A stretch of 58,607 nucleotides of DNA from assembly GCA_045613305.1 (NCBI GenBank), contig JAZLAU010000042.1:1-58607 (forward strand), read 5' to 3'. Positions 16,724 through 25,390 of this stretch are shown here, in pieces (the stretch's first letter is position 1; each line of letters opens with the position of its first letter). The notes beneath the pieces were generated by a model, which was not told the DNA's origin, did no database searches, and saw only the letters and a list, made by a program, of their open reading frames with translations. The DNA comes from SFTJ01 sp045613305 (GTDB lineage: Bacteria > Bacteroidota > Bacteroidia > Bacteroidales > Muribaculaceae). The position numbers were made by a program, and so were the translations under genes.

Positions 16724-19700
16724 TTAATTTATTCCATGTGTTCTTTTAATAATAATCTCAGCAAGATTCGGAGTTTGGCTTTCAAGTAGCTCTCTCTCTC
16801 TGATAAGAGCCTCTCTTTGCAATGGATCAACCGTGTTCATTATCTGACGGTCGATTTCAATTACTCGATTGTGAGAGTCGTAGTACTTTTCCATCAAACC
16901 ATCTCCGCTTTCAGCTTGTGCAAAGCCATATGATGCACTATTGCTTGCTGTAACGGTATCAATCACACCATCACCATTAGTATCTATACCTGCGGTATCA
17001 ATCATTCCGTTACCATTAGTATCAACACCTGCCATATCGATTACTCCATCGCCATTGGTATCTAATCCAATAGCATCAATGTCGCCATCGCTATCAGCAT
17101 CAACTCCAATTGCATCAATTTGACCATCGCCATCAGAATCAACTCCTATAGCATCAATCTGACCATCGCCATTGGTATCTATACCTGCGGTATCAATCAC
17201 TCTGTTACCATTAGTATCAACACCTGCCATATCGATTACTCCATCGCCATCAGAATCAACTCCAATAGCATCAATGTCGCCATCGCTATCAGCATCAACT
17301 CCAATAGCATCAATGTCGCCATCGCCATCAGAATCAACTCCAATAGCATCAATGTCGCCATCGCCATCAGAATCAACTCCAATAGCATCAATCTGACCAT
17401 CGCCATCAGAATCTAATCCAATAGCATCAATGTCGCCATCACCATCAGCATCAACTCCAATAGCATCAATGTCGCCATCGTCATCAAGGTCCATTTCTTC
17501 AGAATCCATATCCATGTCATCGACATCAGCATCCTCTGCAGCATCAGCAATACTGCCTAATCCTACAAAACTTGCAACCAACATAGCAACCTTAAAGCCC
17601 TTCTTGATGTTGTTTTTTCTTTGGAGAATATCTTCATCTCCCTCTGCATTAGGCACCAACTCCAGAAATGCTTTGGGTACACGATTGCTAAATTTAATGA
17701 TATAGTCTGCTCCATCATCGTTTATATGGTATTCACAAGCGGTCCAACTCTTTTGCTCAGAAACAATATTAGACAAACGGAACCGCTCTATACTAAACAG
17801 CTCTTCCGTACCCTCTTCGGCTGTCATTCTACTTGATGGCCTTTGTACACCTATCTTACTACCGACAATTCTAGCAAAAGCAAGACGCAAGTTTGTTATA
17901 TAAAGAGTTCCATAGTTAGTGCCATTGGCAGACTCTACAATAGCATGAGTGATATACTCAACATTCTCGCCTGGCAGTAAATCTATATTATAAATACAGG
18001 TATCAAAATTTAACACCTTCGACAAATGCTTACTAAACAAGTATGGCTTATTAAGAAAGTACAACGAGTGTGTAGCCAATTTTGTCTCAATACTGTAGTA
18101 TATCATCCTATCTCTTACTGACTTTGCTCGTGATATTCTAACAATATCTTTGAGCGGAATTTTATGGTATAACATTTTGTGGGTAGAAATACCTATCTTA
18201 TTTCCAAGAGATTGAATTTTCTTATGGAAAATCTTTAATGGGCCACTATCCTTGTAAAATAGCAGTGCTTTATTGGTAACAGCCACACTTCCTTGCGCCT
18301 TTAGCATGCCTGACCCTATCATAACGTCACACTGACCAATAGTCTTCTCCTCGGCTTCGTCATCATATTTTACAGACAAAACAGACATAGTCTTTCTGCT
18401 TGCAACCTCTTTCTCATTAAGATTCTTCTTGATATTGCTTGCTACACCTTGCATCGTAGACGATGTTGTACTGTAAATATTAGCCATACCACCTGCCAAT
18501 TTTGACATAGATGATCCCGCAAAGACTCCACCTTCCAAAGGTCTTCCACATTCAGGGCAGAATTTTGGTGCGCCCTCAATTTTGCGACCACAAGAAGGGC
18601 AAAAGTTCATACTATTTCTCGACAAATTAGGTTCAGCACTCTTTACTATCGTCCCTCCATTTAAACTATTAGCTGATGAGGGAGTAACACTCGTTTTTGT
18701 TTGCGGTTGGACAAAATTAGCATAAGATTGCTCTTTACGACTCCTCTCAGTCTTCTGACGCTGAAGTTCGGCAGCTTTCTTACGTTCCTCTGCTACTCTC
18801 CTTTGCTCCTCAGCAGCCTTTATCTTGCGTTCTTCTGCTATTCTCTTTTGATCTTCAGCAACTCTCCTCTGTTCTTCTTCCTTTTGCTTTCGTTTTTCGG
18901 CGTTAGTCTCCTTAATGCGTTTAAAGAAAGCAATGATCTTTTTCACTAAGACATACAATCCAAAAAGAATTGCCAGACATACCACACCAAATACTACCCA
19001 AAAGATAATTTTTACTGTCGATGTGACGTAAGCCTCTGTTTGAGTCAAATATATTCTCTTATCAAAGCCCGTACAAAGGTAGATGCTCTTATCATTAAAG
19101 TGGAAGTATAAATCATCGATATAGACTACATTACCCCAGATAGTGTTTTCGCCCTCCATCAACTTAAACCACTTTTTAGGTTGAGCCGAGAAGTCCAAAG
19201 TCTCGCCCTCTTTCCTATCCTTGATAACTTGATAATAGAACGGAGTAAGGCGAACGTTATATACCTTTCCCGAAGGATGATCAACAGGAATCTCCCACTC
19301 TCCATACGCCCATGATATGTTTTTCCAACATCTTTCGGCAGATATGGTCATCACATTTGTATTGACACCCCCATCGAAATCGGTCTCCTCCGAATTATCC
19401 TTTGTGGCCGAATAGTTATCAGGTATCTTTGTGAAGTTAAATCCAAATTCACCCCAAGTTATATCTTTAAACCTATCATTTACATTAAAATATACTTCCT
19501 CGTCGGGTCTTAGATTTTTACTCAATTCAACATCCGCAGGTCCGTTAGGGCCATTAAGATAAAATTCGCCCTCTTGGATGAGAATATCGTTCTCATATAC
19601 TCTTATTTCGCATTCAGATGTTATCTGTATGATACGACTACCATCTGTCCATTTTCCCACCAACCACGACATAATGTCCTCTTGCGCAAAGACAGAGGAT

Positions 19701-19747
19701 GCCGAAAAGAAAAATATAGTCAATACTATAAATATACACTTTTTCAT
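16724..19747 (-). CDS. two-pass membrane protein: zinc ribbon, PH/GRAM-like domains, Ca-binding-type repeats
   Basis: 1007 residues, function unknown. Order of parts: signal peptide (1-22); lipocalin-like ectodomain with SWLVGKWTDG (23-240); membrane helix (about 244-268); Lys/Glu/Arg-rich coiled coil (275-345); zinc ribbon CPSC (383-386) and CPEC (397-400). Next come two similar beta domains with GRAM/PH-like cores, GSVAVTNKALLFYKD (about 450-575) and GTLYITNLRLAFARI (590-700), and a second hydrophobic segment after RKNNIKKGFK (719-737). Then fourteen 13-residue repeats of the VDSDGDGDIDAIG type (752-933) resemble EF-hand/thrombospondin-3 calcium loops, followed by a charged helical tail. 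Positive-inside charges suggest that the zinc ribbon and PH-like domains are cytoplasmic and the acidic repeats periplasmic. It starts 1 bp after the lipoprotein gene stop. Confidence 0.85.
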   Translation of the reverse strand: MKKCIFIVLTIFFFSASSVFAQEDIMSWLVGKWTDGSRIIQITSECEIRVYENDILIQEGEFYLNGPNGPADVELSKNLRPDEEVYFNVNDRFKDITWGEFGFNFTKIPDNYSATKDNSEETDFDGGVNTNVMTISAERCWKNISWAYGEWEIPVDHPSGKVYNVRLTPFYYQVIKDRKEGETLDFSAQPKKWFKLMEGENTIWGNVVYIDDLYFHFNDKSIYLCTGFDKRIYLTQTEAYVTSTVKIIFWVVFGVVCLAILFGLYVLVKKIIAFFKRIKETNAEKRKQKEEEQRRVAEDQKRIAEERKIKAAEEQRRVAEERKKAAELQRQKTERSRKEQSYANFVQPQTKTSVTPSSANSLNGGTIVKSAEPNLSRNSMNFCPSCGRKIEGAPKFCPECGRPLEGGVFAGSSMSKLAGGMANIYSTTSSTMQGVASNIKKNLNEKEVASRKTMSVLSVKYDDEAEEKTIGQCDVMIGSGMLKAQGSVAVTNKALLFYKDSGPLKIFHKKIQSLGNKIGISTHKMLYHKIPLKDIVRISRAKSVRDRMIYYSIETKLATHSLYFLNKPYLFSKHLSKVLNFDTCIYNIDLLPGENVEYITHAIVESANGTNYGTLYITNLRLAFARIVGSKIGVQRPSSRMTAEEGTEELFSIERFRLSNIVSEQKSWTACEYHINDDGADYIIKFSNRVPKAFLELVPNAEGDEDILQRKNNIKKGFKVAMLVASFVGLGSIADAAEDADVDDMDMDSEEMDLDDDGDIDAIGVDADGDGDIDAIGLDSDGDGQIDAIGVDSDGDGDIDAIGVDSDGDGDIDAIGVDADSDGDIDAIGVDSDGDGVIDMAGVDTNGNRVIDTAGIDTNGDGQIDAIGVDSDGDGQIDAIGVDADSDGDIDAIGLDTNGDGVIDMAGVDTNGNGMIDTAGIDTNGDGVIDTVTASNSASYGFAQAESGDGLMEKYYDSHNRVIEIDRQIMNTVDPLQREALIRERELLESQTPNLAEIIIKRTHGIN
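16951..17496 (-). repeat. 39-bp minisatellite, 14 units, inside the 1007-residue gene
   Basis: Fourteen contiguous, imperfect 39-bp units encode the 13-residue acidic repeats (546 bp, exactly 14 x 39). Several units are identical or nearly so, which is expected to promote length variation by recombination or slippage while keeping frame. Confidence 0.85.
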
Positions 19748-19748
19748 G

Positions 19749-20132
19749 TTACTTTATTTTTTCCATATATACTTTTGCATCAAAATCATACAACCAAAAG
19801 ATTTGTTGCTTTTGTTCGTCGATATAGTACATGTCAAACGATTTAAAATCACTCTCCAACGCCGACACATACGAGGTCTCAATCTTCAAAACTTCGGGAG
19901 TTTTGTCAGTAAGATCAGTCACGACTCCTCCGTCAATACTGAAAGATGTCATTTTATAGTTGTCGGGGGTAATAATAACACAATTGTAGAACAAGTCTAT
20001 AGTACAATCCGCAGTCACCCATTTGCCCTCAAGCCACTCATAACCATCAATGGCACTTTTTTTGGATTCACATGAAGAGAGCATTACACCAACACCTAAA
20101 ATCATCATTGCAACAAATAGAAATTTTCTCAT
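19749..20132 (-). CDS. small lipoprotein related to the ectodomain of its neighbour
   Basis: 127 residues with a lipoprotein signal (MRKFLFVAMMILGVGVMLSSC). The mature part begins EWLEGKWVTADCTIDLF, which parallels the SWLVGKWTDGSRIIQIT ectodomain start of the 1007-residue protein encoded 1 bp downstream, so both likely contain the same small beta-barrel type of domain. They form a two-gene operon. A candidate promoter (minus strand TACATTTG, 20440-20433) lies about 300 bp upstream. Function unknown. Confidence 0.8.
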   Translation of the reverse strand: MRKFLFVAMMILGVGVMLSSCESKKSAIDGYEWLEGKWVTADCTIDLFYNCVIITPDNYKMTSFSIDGGVVTDLTDKTPEVLKIETSYVSALESDFKSFDMYYIDEQKQQIFWLYDFDAKVYMEKIK

Positions 20133-20482
20133 AATTGTAACTATATTAATTCTTATTTACCGTAACATCTCCTATGCGGTGGGGTATATAAAACAGAAAG
20201 TGTGGAGATGATTCCGTTTGTTAAAATAGAGTTTATGGTAAGACCTTGACTAAATGTCCCACACCTGTAATGCGTGAGGCATTAACACGATTCGTGCCTA
20301 TGTTCTCATACACATACAAGAAATTCTTGATGTTCGTTATCCTTTAGTCAATTGAAACTTGCACTTTTCTATTTTTTGGCTACGAAAACACTTTACTATA
20401 TGCTTGTCGTAGAAACAACTACCACGACTACACAAATGTAAAAATAATTTCCTAAACAAACAACACACTAATTGTCCATCGC

Positions 20483-20509
20483 AAAAAAAAGCAACAAATC
20501 TATTGTTGC
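20483..20509 (-). terminator. orphan minus-strand terminator
   Basis: On the minus strand GCAACAA-tagat-TTGTTGC is followed by a run of eight Ts. No gene on that strand ends here, so it either insulates the lipoprotein promoter or ends an unrecognised short transcript. Confidence 0.6.
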
Positions 20510-20640
20510 ATTTATCGGAACTACTATCAAACCGCCCTTACGGATAGCGCAAAACTTATTGCGATAGAGTTTATCGGGAGCGATACCGATGTTGACCAGG
20601 CTCTTGTAAGTGATACCGATTTGCACAATACTCACACTAA

Positions 20641-20757
20641 TTAGCCATAAAAAAGACCGAATAACATCCCCGCCCAGAGAGCGTGTTTTTCATAGCCGAA
20701 AAAGCAACGTTCCCCCTCGCAGAAAGCATCAAATTACACCCACTTTCTGCAACAATT
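20641..20757. repeat. 117-bp direct repeat, copy 2
   Basis: Second copy of 16574-16690, same orientation, including the seven C-terminal codons and stop of the AlkD-like gene and the GCAGAAAG/CTTTCTGC hairpin. The two copies bracket the lipoprotein/membrane-protein module. The divergence between copies indicates that the duplication is not recent. Confidence 0.85.
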
Positions 20758-20941
20758 TACACTCGCTTTTCACCAGAATAAGCAACGGTTTTTATCCCGC
20801 AAAATACCCCCTAAAATAAGCAAAACGCCACGTCACCACGCGGCGTTTTTTCATCCCCACCAATCCCAGCAATAGCGGGGGGTAAGAAGCCCATCTCCAC
20901 TTTTCACAAAACCCACACAAGTAAAAATTTTCACTTTACGT

Positions 20942-20972
20942 TTTGATAGTTAATAAAATTGCAGTAAATTGC
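20942..20972 (+). promoter_or_regulatory. weak candidate promoter of the cas operon
   Basis: TTTG (20942-20945), 19 bp, TAAATTGC (20965-20972): the -33 element is good, the -7 element departs from TAnnTTTG near its 3' end. It lies about 42 bp before the cas12a ATG. Confidence 0.4.
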
Positions 20973-21013
20973 AATCAATAATCATTTTTCAAACCTTTAA
21001 ATTTTTATTTCTT

Positions 21014-24000
21014 ATGAATAAAATGGCACTAACACAGTTCATAAACAAGTATTCGTTAAGCAAAACTTTGCGAACAGAATTAAGACCTATTGGAAAAACT
21101 CTTGAACACATAAAAAAAGACGGTTTCCTAACCAACGACGGCCATCGCGCAACAAGTTACCAACTTGTTAAAAAACTCATCGACAAATATCACAAACGAT
21201 TTATCGAAGATGTGCTTGATGAGTTTGAATTGAAATATACCAATGAAGGTAAACTAAATTCTCTTGAAGAATTCTATGCCCTTTATATGGAAAATTACAA
21301 AGATGATAAACAAATAAAATCATTTGAAAAGATACAGGAAGCTTTACGCAAACAAATTGCCAACAGTTTTAAGGACGACAAGCGTTTTGATCGAATTTTC
21401 AAAAAGGAACTTATTAAAAAAGATATATTTTCTATCGTTTCAAATGAAGCAGAGTACGATACCGTAAAAGAATTTGATAACTTCACAACATATTTCACTG
21501 GTTTTCACAAAAACCGTAGTAATATGTATTCTCACGAAGAAAAGTCAACTGCTATTGCCTTCCGTTTGATTCATGAAAATCTGCCAAAGTTTATTGATAA
21601 CATGAATGCCTTCCAAAGCATTGCAAATTCGCCCGTTAGCAATAATCTTACAGAACTTTACAAAAATTTCAGCGAATATCTTAACGTGAAAGAAATTGCT
21701 GAAATGTTTAATCTCGATTATTTCAATTTTGTTTTATCTCAAAAGCAAATCGATGTATATAACGCCATCATTGGCGGCAAGTCGCTTAACGATGGTACTA
21801 AAATTAAAGGCATTAACGAATATGTTAATCTTTATAATCAACAACAAAAAGACAAATCCGCTCGTTTGCCAAAATTGAAACCTCTTTTCAAGCAAATTTT
21901 GAGCGACAGAAATGCCATTTCTTGGTTGCCTGAACAATTCCAATCAGATAACGACCTATTGGAAGCAATCGCTGCTTCGTATAAAAACTTAGAGGAAAAT
22001 GTTATTAATTGCAATGGCGACGGCCAACATTCGCTAAAAGAATTGCTACAAAACCTATCGGACTACGACCTCAACAAGATTTTCATTCGCAATGACTTGC
22101 AACTAACCGACATTTCACAAAAAATTTTCGGCAACTGGGGCGTAATCAACAAGGCCTTAACCTCAAGCCTTAAGAATCAAATCCCAAGAAAGTTAAAGAA
22201 AGAATCAGATGAAAGTTTTGAAGAACGCATCGAAAAGATTCTTTCGCAATTGGGCAGCATTTCAATAGCACAAATCAACGATAGCGTTAAAGAATTCAAT
22301 CCAGAGATTGAAGACACCAACACTATCCAAAATTATTTTGCAAAATTTGGAGAAAACGCTCACAACAACTGCAACATTTTTGACCAAATCGCAACTGCCT
22401 ATAACGCAGCATCAGAATTGCTAAACACCGACTATAATGGCAAGAATTTGGCCGATGACAAGCAAAATGTTGAGAAAATCAAAACCCTATTAGACGCCAT
22501 TAAAGACCTTCAGCGCTTTATTAAGCCACTGCTTGGCGACGGCAAAGAGTCAGACAAAGACAACCGATTCTATGGCGAATTCACTCTGCTTTGGGAAGAA
22601 TTAGATAAGATTACACCACTCTATAACAAGGTTCGCAATTACCTAACTCGCAAACCATATTCACTCGAAAAGGTTAAACTAAACTTTGAGAATTCAACGC
22701 TATTAGATGGTTGGGATGTAAACAAAGAAAAAGATAATACATCGGTTATACTTCGCAAAGATGGCCAATATTATTTGGCCATTATGAACAAAAAGCACAA
22801 AAACGTGTTCTCTGTTAAGAATTTACCAACAGAAGGCGAGTGCTATGAGAAAATGCAATACAAGCAAATTGCCGATGCTGGTAAGGATATTCAAAACATC
22901 ATTAATTGCAATGGCGAATTCAGAAGATTTACTAAGGATTTAGACAAACTTAAGAAAGAACATATACCAGTAATCTCTGCAATAAAGCAAAAAGGTAGTT
23001 ATCTGCAAGATGATCCTAAGTCTGAGAATAAAAAATTCTCAAGAAAAGACTTAAATACTTATATTGATTATTACAAAGAGGCTGCCACCAAGTATTGGAG
23101 TTGGTGCGATTTTAAGTTCCATGATACAGCAAGTTATTCAAATTGGAAAGATTTTACCAACCATGTTAATATGCAAGGTTACAAAATCTCATTCCGAAAT
23201 GTTTCGGTTGACTATATAAACCAATTGGTTGACGAGGGTAAAATATATCTATTCCAAATCTATAATAAAGACTTCTCGCCAAATAGCAAGGGTACACCAA
23301 ACTTGCACACGCTTTATTGGAAAATGTTGTTCGACGAGGACAACCTGTCGGATGTGGTTTATAAACTCAACGGTCAAGCCGAAGTGTTCTATCGCGAATC
23401 GAGCATCTTGGCCGAACGCCCCACACACCCAGCCAATGAGCCAATTGACAACAAGAACACTTTGAACAAAAAGAAACAAAGCGTATTCTCTTACGATTTG
23501 ATTAAAAACAAACGATTTAGTATTGATAAATTCATGTTCCACGTGCCAATCACCATGAATTTCAAAAGCGAGGGCATTAATAACATCAACGCAAAGGTTA
23601 ACGAGTATATTAAACAAACCGATGACCTTCACATCATTGGCATTGACCGTGGGGAACGCCATTTGCTCTACCTATCAGTAATCGACATGAAGGGCAATAT
23701 CAAAGAGCAATATTCATTAAACGAAATAGTTAACACCTATAACGGCAACGAATATCGCACCAACTACCATGATTTGCTTAAAAAACGTGAGCAAGAACGA
23801 AAGATAGAACGAGAAAGTTGGAAAACCATCGATAGCATTAAGGAACTCAAGGAAGGCTATTTGAGCCAAGTGATTCATAAGATTTCTGAACTTATGGTGA
23901 AATACAACGCCATAGTCGTGCTTGAAGACCTTAATGCCGGATTTATGCGCGGCCGCCAAAAAGTGGAACACTCCGTGTATCAAAAATTCGAGAAAATGCT

Positions 24001-24817
24001 TATCGACAAACTCAACTACCTTGTCGACAAGAAGAAAAGCCCAACTGAACCTGGTGGGTTGCTTAATGCATTTCAGTTGACAAACAAGTTTGAAAGTTTC
24101 CAAAAATTGGGAAAACAATCTGGTTTCCTATTCTACACTCAAGCATGGAACACAAGTAAGATTGACCCAGTGACAGGCTTTGTGAACTTGCTCGACACTC
24201 GTTATGTAACTCGCGAAAAGGCTAAAACATTCTTCAGCAAGTTTGATTCGATAACCTACAATGCCGAAAAGGGATGGTTTGAATTCGCGTTCGACTACAC
24301 CCGATTCACCACCAAGGCCAACGGCAGCAAAACCAAATGGACACTTTGCACAGTGGGCAACCGTGTGGAAAGTTTCCGCAACCCAGCGAAAAATAACAAT
24401 TGGGATAGCCGAGAAATAGACCTTACTGAAAAATTCATTGAATTCTTCAAGCAATATGGCATTGACCACACCGGTAATCTAAAGGAGGCAATTGCAAAGC
24501 AAGACACAAAAGACTTCTTCAGCGGGCTTCTATACTTGCTGCGACTAACCCTTCAGTTGCGAAATAGCGAAACCGGCACAGACGTAGACTATATGCAGTC
24601 GCCAATTGCCGACGAAAATGGCAACTTCTATAACAGCAACATCTGTGGCAAAACATTGCCAGAGAATGCCGATGCTAATGGTGCATATAACATTGCACGA
24701 AAAGGGTTAATGATTATCCATAAGATTAAGGCCGACGAAACAGGCAAACCAAATTTGGCCATATCTAACAAAGAGTGGTTGAAATTTGCTCAAAATAAGC
24801 CATATCTTAACGAATAA
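21014..24817 (+). CDS. cas12a: CRISPR effector nuclease Cas12a (Cpf1), type V-A
   Basis: Single-protein effector of 1267 residues that trims its own pre-crRNA and uses the crRNA to cut DNA next to a T-rich PAM. RuvC-I Asp878 is in IGIDRGERHLLY, RuvC-II Glu971 in VVLEDLNAGF and RuvC-III Asp1220 in DADANGAYNIA; the Nuc-domain Arg1183 is in LTLQLRNSE, so all catalytic residues are present. The crRNA-processing region has THPANEPI and KRFSIDKFMFHVPITMNF. The PAM-reading segment is LLDGWDVNKEKDN with Asp565 where Acidaminococcus Cas12a has Ser542. Closest remembered relatives are Porphyromonas/Prevotella enzymes. The ATG at 21014 is preferred over one at 20969 because the upstream peptide is unlike family N termini; MALTQF at 21023 is also possible. 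First gene of cas12a-cas4-cas1-cas2. Confidence 0.98.
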   Translation: MNKMALTQFINKYSLSKTLRTELRPIGKTLEHIKKDGFLTNDGHRATSYQLVKKLIDKYHKRFIEDVLDEFELKYTNEGKLNSLEEFYALYMENYKDDKQIKSFEKIQEALRKQIANSFKDDKRFDRIFKKELIKKDIFSIVSNEAEYDTVKEFDNFTTYFTGFHKNRSNMYSHEEKSTAIAFRLIHENLPKFIDNMNAFQSIANSPVSNNLTELYKNFSEYLNVKEIAEMFNLDYFNFVLSQKQIDVYNAIIGGKSLNDGTKIKGINEYVNLYNQQQKDKSARLPKLKPLFKQILSDRNAISWLPEQFQSDNDLLEAIAASYKNLEENVINCNGDGQHSLKELLQNLSDYDLNKIFIRNDLQLTDISQKIFGNWGVINKALTSSLKNQIPRKLKKESDESFEERIEKILSQLGSISIAQINDSVKEFNPEIEDTNTIQNYFAKFGENAHNNCNIFDQIATAYNAASELLNTDYNGKNLADDKQNVEKIKTLLDAIKDLQRFIKPLLGDGKESDKDNRFYGEFTLLWEELDKITPLYNKVRNYLTRKPYSLEKVKLNFENSTLLDGWDVNKEKDNTSVILRKDGQYYLAIMNKKHKNVFSVKNLPTEGECYEKMQYKQIADAGKDIQNIINCNGEFRRFTKDLDKLKKEHIPVISAIKQKGSYLQDDPKSENKKFSRKDLNTYIDYYKEAATKYWSWCDFKFHDTASYSNWKDFTNHVNMQGYKISFRNVSVDYINQLVDEGKIYLFQIYNKDFSPNSKGTPNLHTLYWKMLFDEDNLSDVVYKLNGQAEVFYRESSILAERPTHPANEPIDNKNTLNKKKQSVFSYDLIKNKRFSIDKFMFHVPITMNFKSEGINNINAKVNEYIKQTDDLHIIGIDRGERHLLYLSVIDMKGNIKEQYSLNEIVNTYNGNEYRTNYHDLLKKREQERKIERESWKTIDSIKELKEGYLSQVIHKISELMVKYNAIVVLEDLNAGFMRGRQKVEHSVYQKFEKMLIDKLNYLVDKKKSPTEPGGLLNAFQLTNKFESFQKLGKQSGFLFYTQAWNTSKIDPVTGFVNLLDTRYVTREKAKTFFSKFDSITYNAEKGWFEFAFDYTRFTTKANGSKTKWTLCTVGNRVESFRNPAKNNNWDSREIDLTEKFIEFFKQYGIDHTGNLKEAIAKQDTKDFFSGLLYLLRLTLQLRNSETGTDVDYMQSPIADENGNFYNSNICGKTLPENADANGAYNIARKGLMIIHKIKADETGKPNLAISNKEWLKFAQNKPYLNE

Positions 24818-24826
24818 CAGCACATT

Positions 24827-25390
24827 GTGAGCGACCTCATCCCCATCTCCACTATTAACGATTTTGTCTTTTGTCCGTATTCCATATATCTGCATAATGT
24901 ATATATGGAAACGGATGAAGACAACTATTATGCACTGCCCCAAGTGGCTGGCAAGCAAGCTCATGCTTCGGTGGATGAAAAAAGTGCGTCAACATCAAAA
25001 CACATCATCCAATCACTGAGTGTCACATCCTACGAATATGGCATAAGCGGAAAAATTGACATCTACGATGCATCGAAGCAAATGCTTATTGAACGAAAAA
25101 ACAACCTTAAACGCATTTTTCAGGGACAAATCTACCAACTGTGGGCTCAATATGTGTGCCTGATAGAAATGGGCTATAAAGTTAGTTCACTTGCTTTCTA
25201 TGAAGTAACCACAAAGAAATATACCCCAATTGACCTTCCCGATGCCAACGGCTTGGCTGAGTTAAAACAATTTCTTAATAGTTACCGAAACTTCAACCCT
25301 CGCTCTTTCCAACCTCTCAACACCAACAAGTGCGCTCACTGCATATATTGTGCTTTGTGCGACAAATATAGTTTCGAAAATGTTTACTAA
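24827..25390 (+). CDS. cas4: CRISPR-associated exonuclease Cas4
   Basis: 187-residue RecB-like nuclease with an iron-sulphur cluster, which in adaptation trims prespacers and selects for PAM-bearing ends. Visible: the first cluster Cys in VFCPYSIYLHNVY, the nuclease core SGKIDIYDASKQMLIERKN (Asp and Glu/Lys) with QIYQLWAQYVCLIEMGY, and the C-terminal KCAHCIYCALC that provides the other cluster ligands. The start is a GTG, 9 bp after the cas12a stop; no in-frame ATG precedes the first motif. It overlaps cas1 by 11 bp. Confidence 0.93.
   Translation: MSDLIPISTINDFVFCPYSIYLHNVYMETDEDNYYALPQVAGKQAHASVDEKSASTSKHIIQSLSVTSYEYGISGKIDIYDASKQMLIERKNNLKRIFQGQIYQLWAQYVCLIEMGYKVSSLAFYEVTTKKYTPIDLPDANGLAELKQFLNSYRNFNPRSFQPLNTNKCAHCIYCALCDKYSFENVY

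Larger units (their letters stand above)
20133..21013. other. intergenic region between the membrane-protein module and cas12a
   Basis: Holds a minus-strand -7 box TACATTTG (20440-20433) that could start the lipoprotein operon. It also has a minus-strand terminator (20483-20509), the second 117-bp repeat (20641-20757) and a weak promoter for cas12a (20942-20972). A minus-strand frame at about 20234-20344 reads like protein (ends ASRITGVGHLVKVLP, stop) but has no start codon and may be a gene relic. No complete gene seen. Confidence 0.55.

Noticed and set aside
20234..20344. Minus-strand peptide frame ending ASRITGVGHLVKVLP
   Set aside because: No start codon, interrupted upstream, too short to assign; mentioned only as a possible relic.
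16724..20757. Module as a transposon or insertion sequence
   Set aside because: No transposase, integrase or terminal inverted repeats are visible; only direct repeats, one of which is a gene end.
20969..21013. Extended cas12a start adding 15 residues
   Set aside because: The extra peptide (FQTFKFLFL type) does not resemble Cas12a N termini and lies at the predicted transcription start.
23533..23550. parS-like TGTTCCACGTG inside cas12a
   Set aside because: The second half reads CCAAT instead of AAACA, and the sequence encodes the conserved FHVPITMNF segment, so it is explained by coding.
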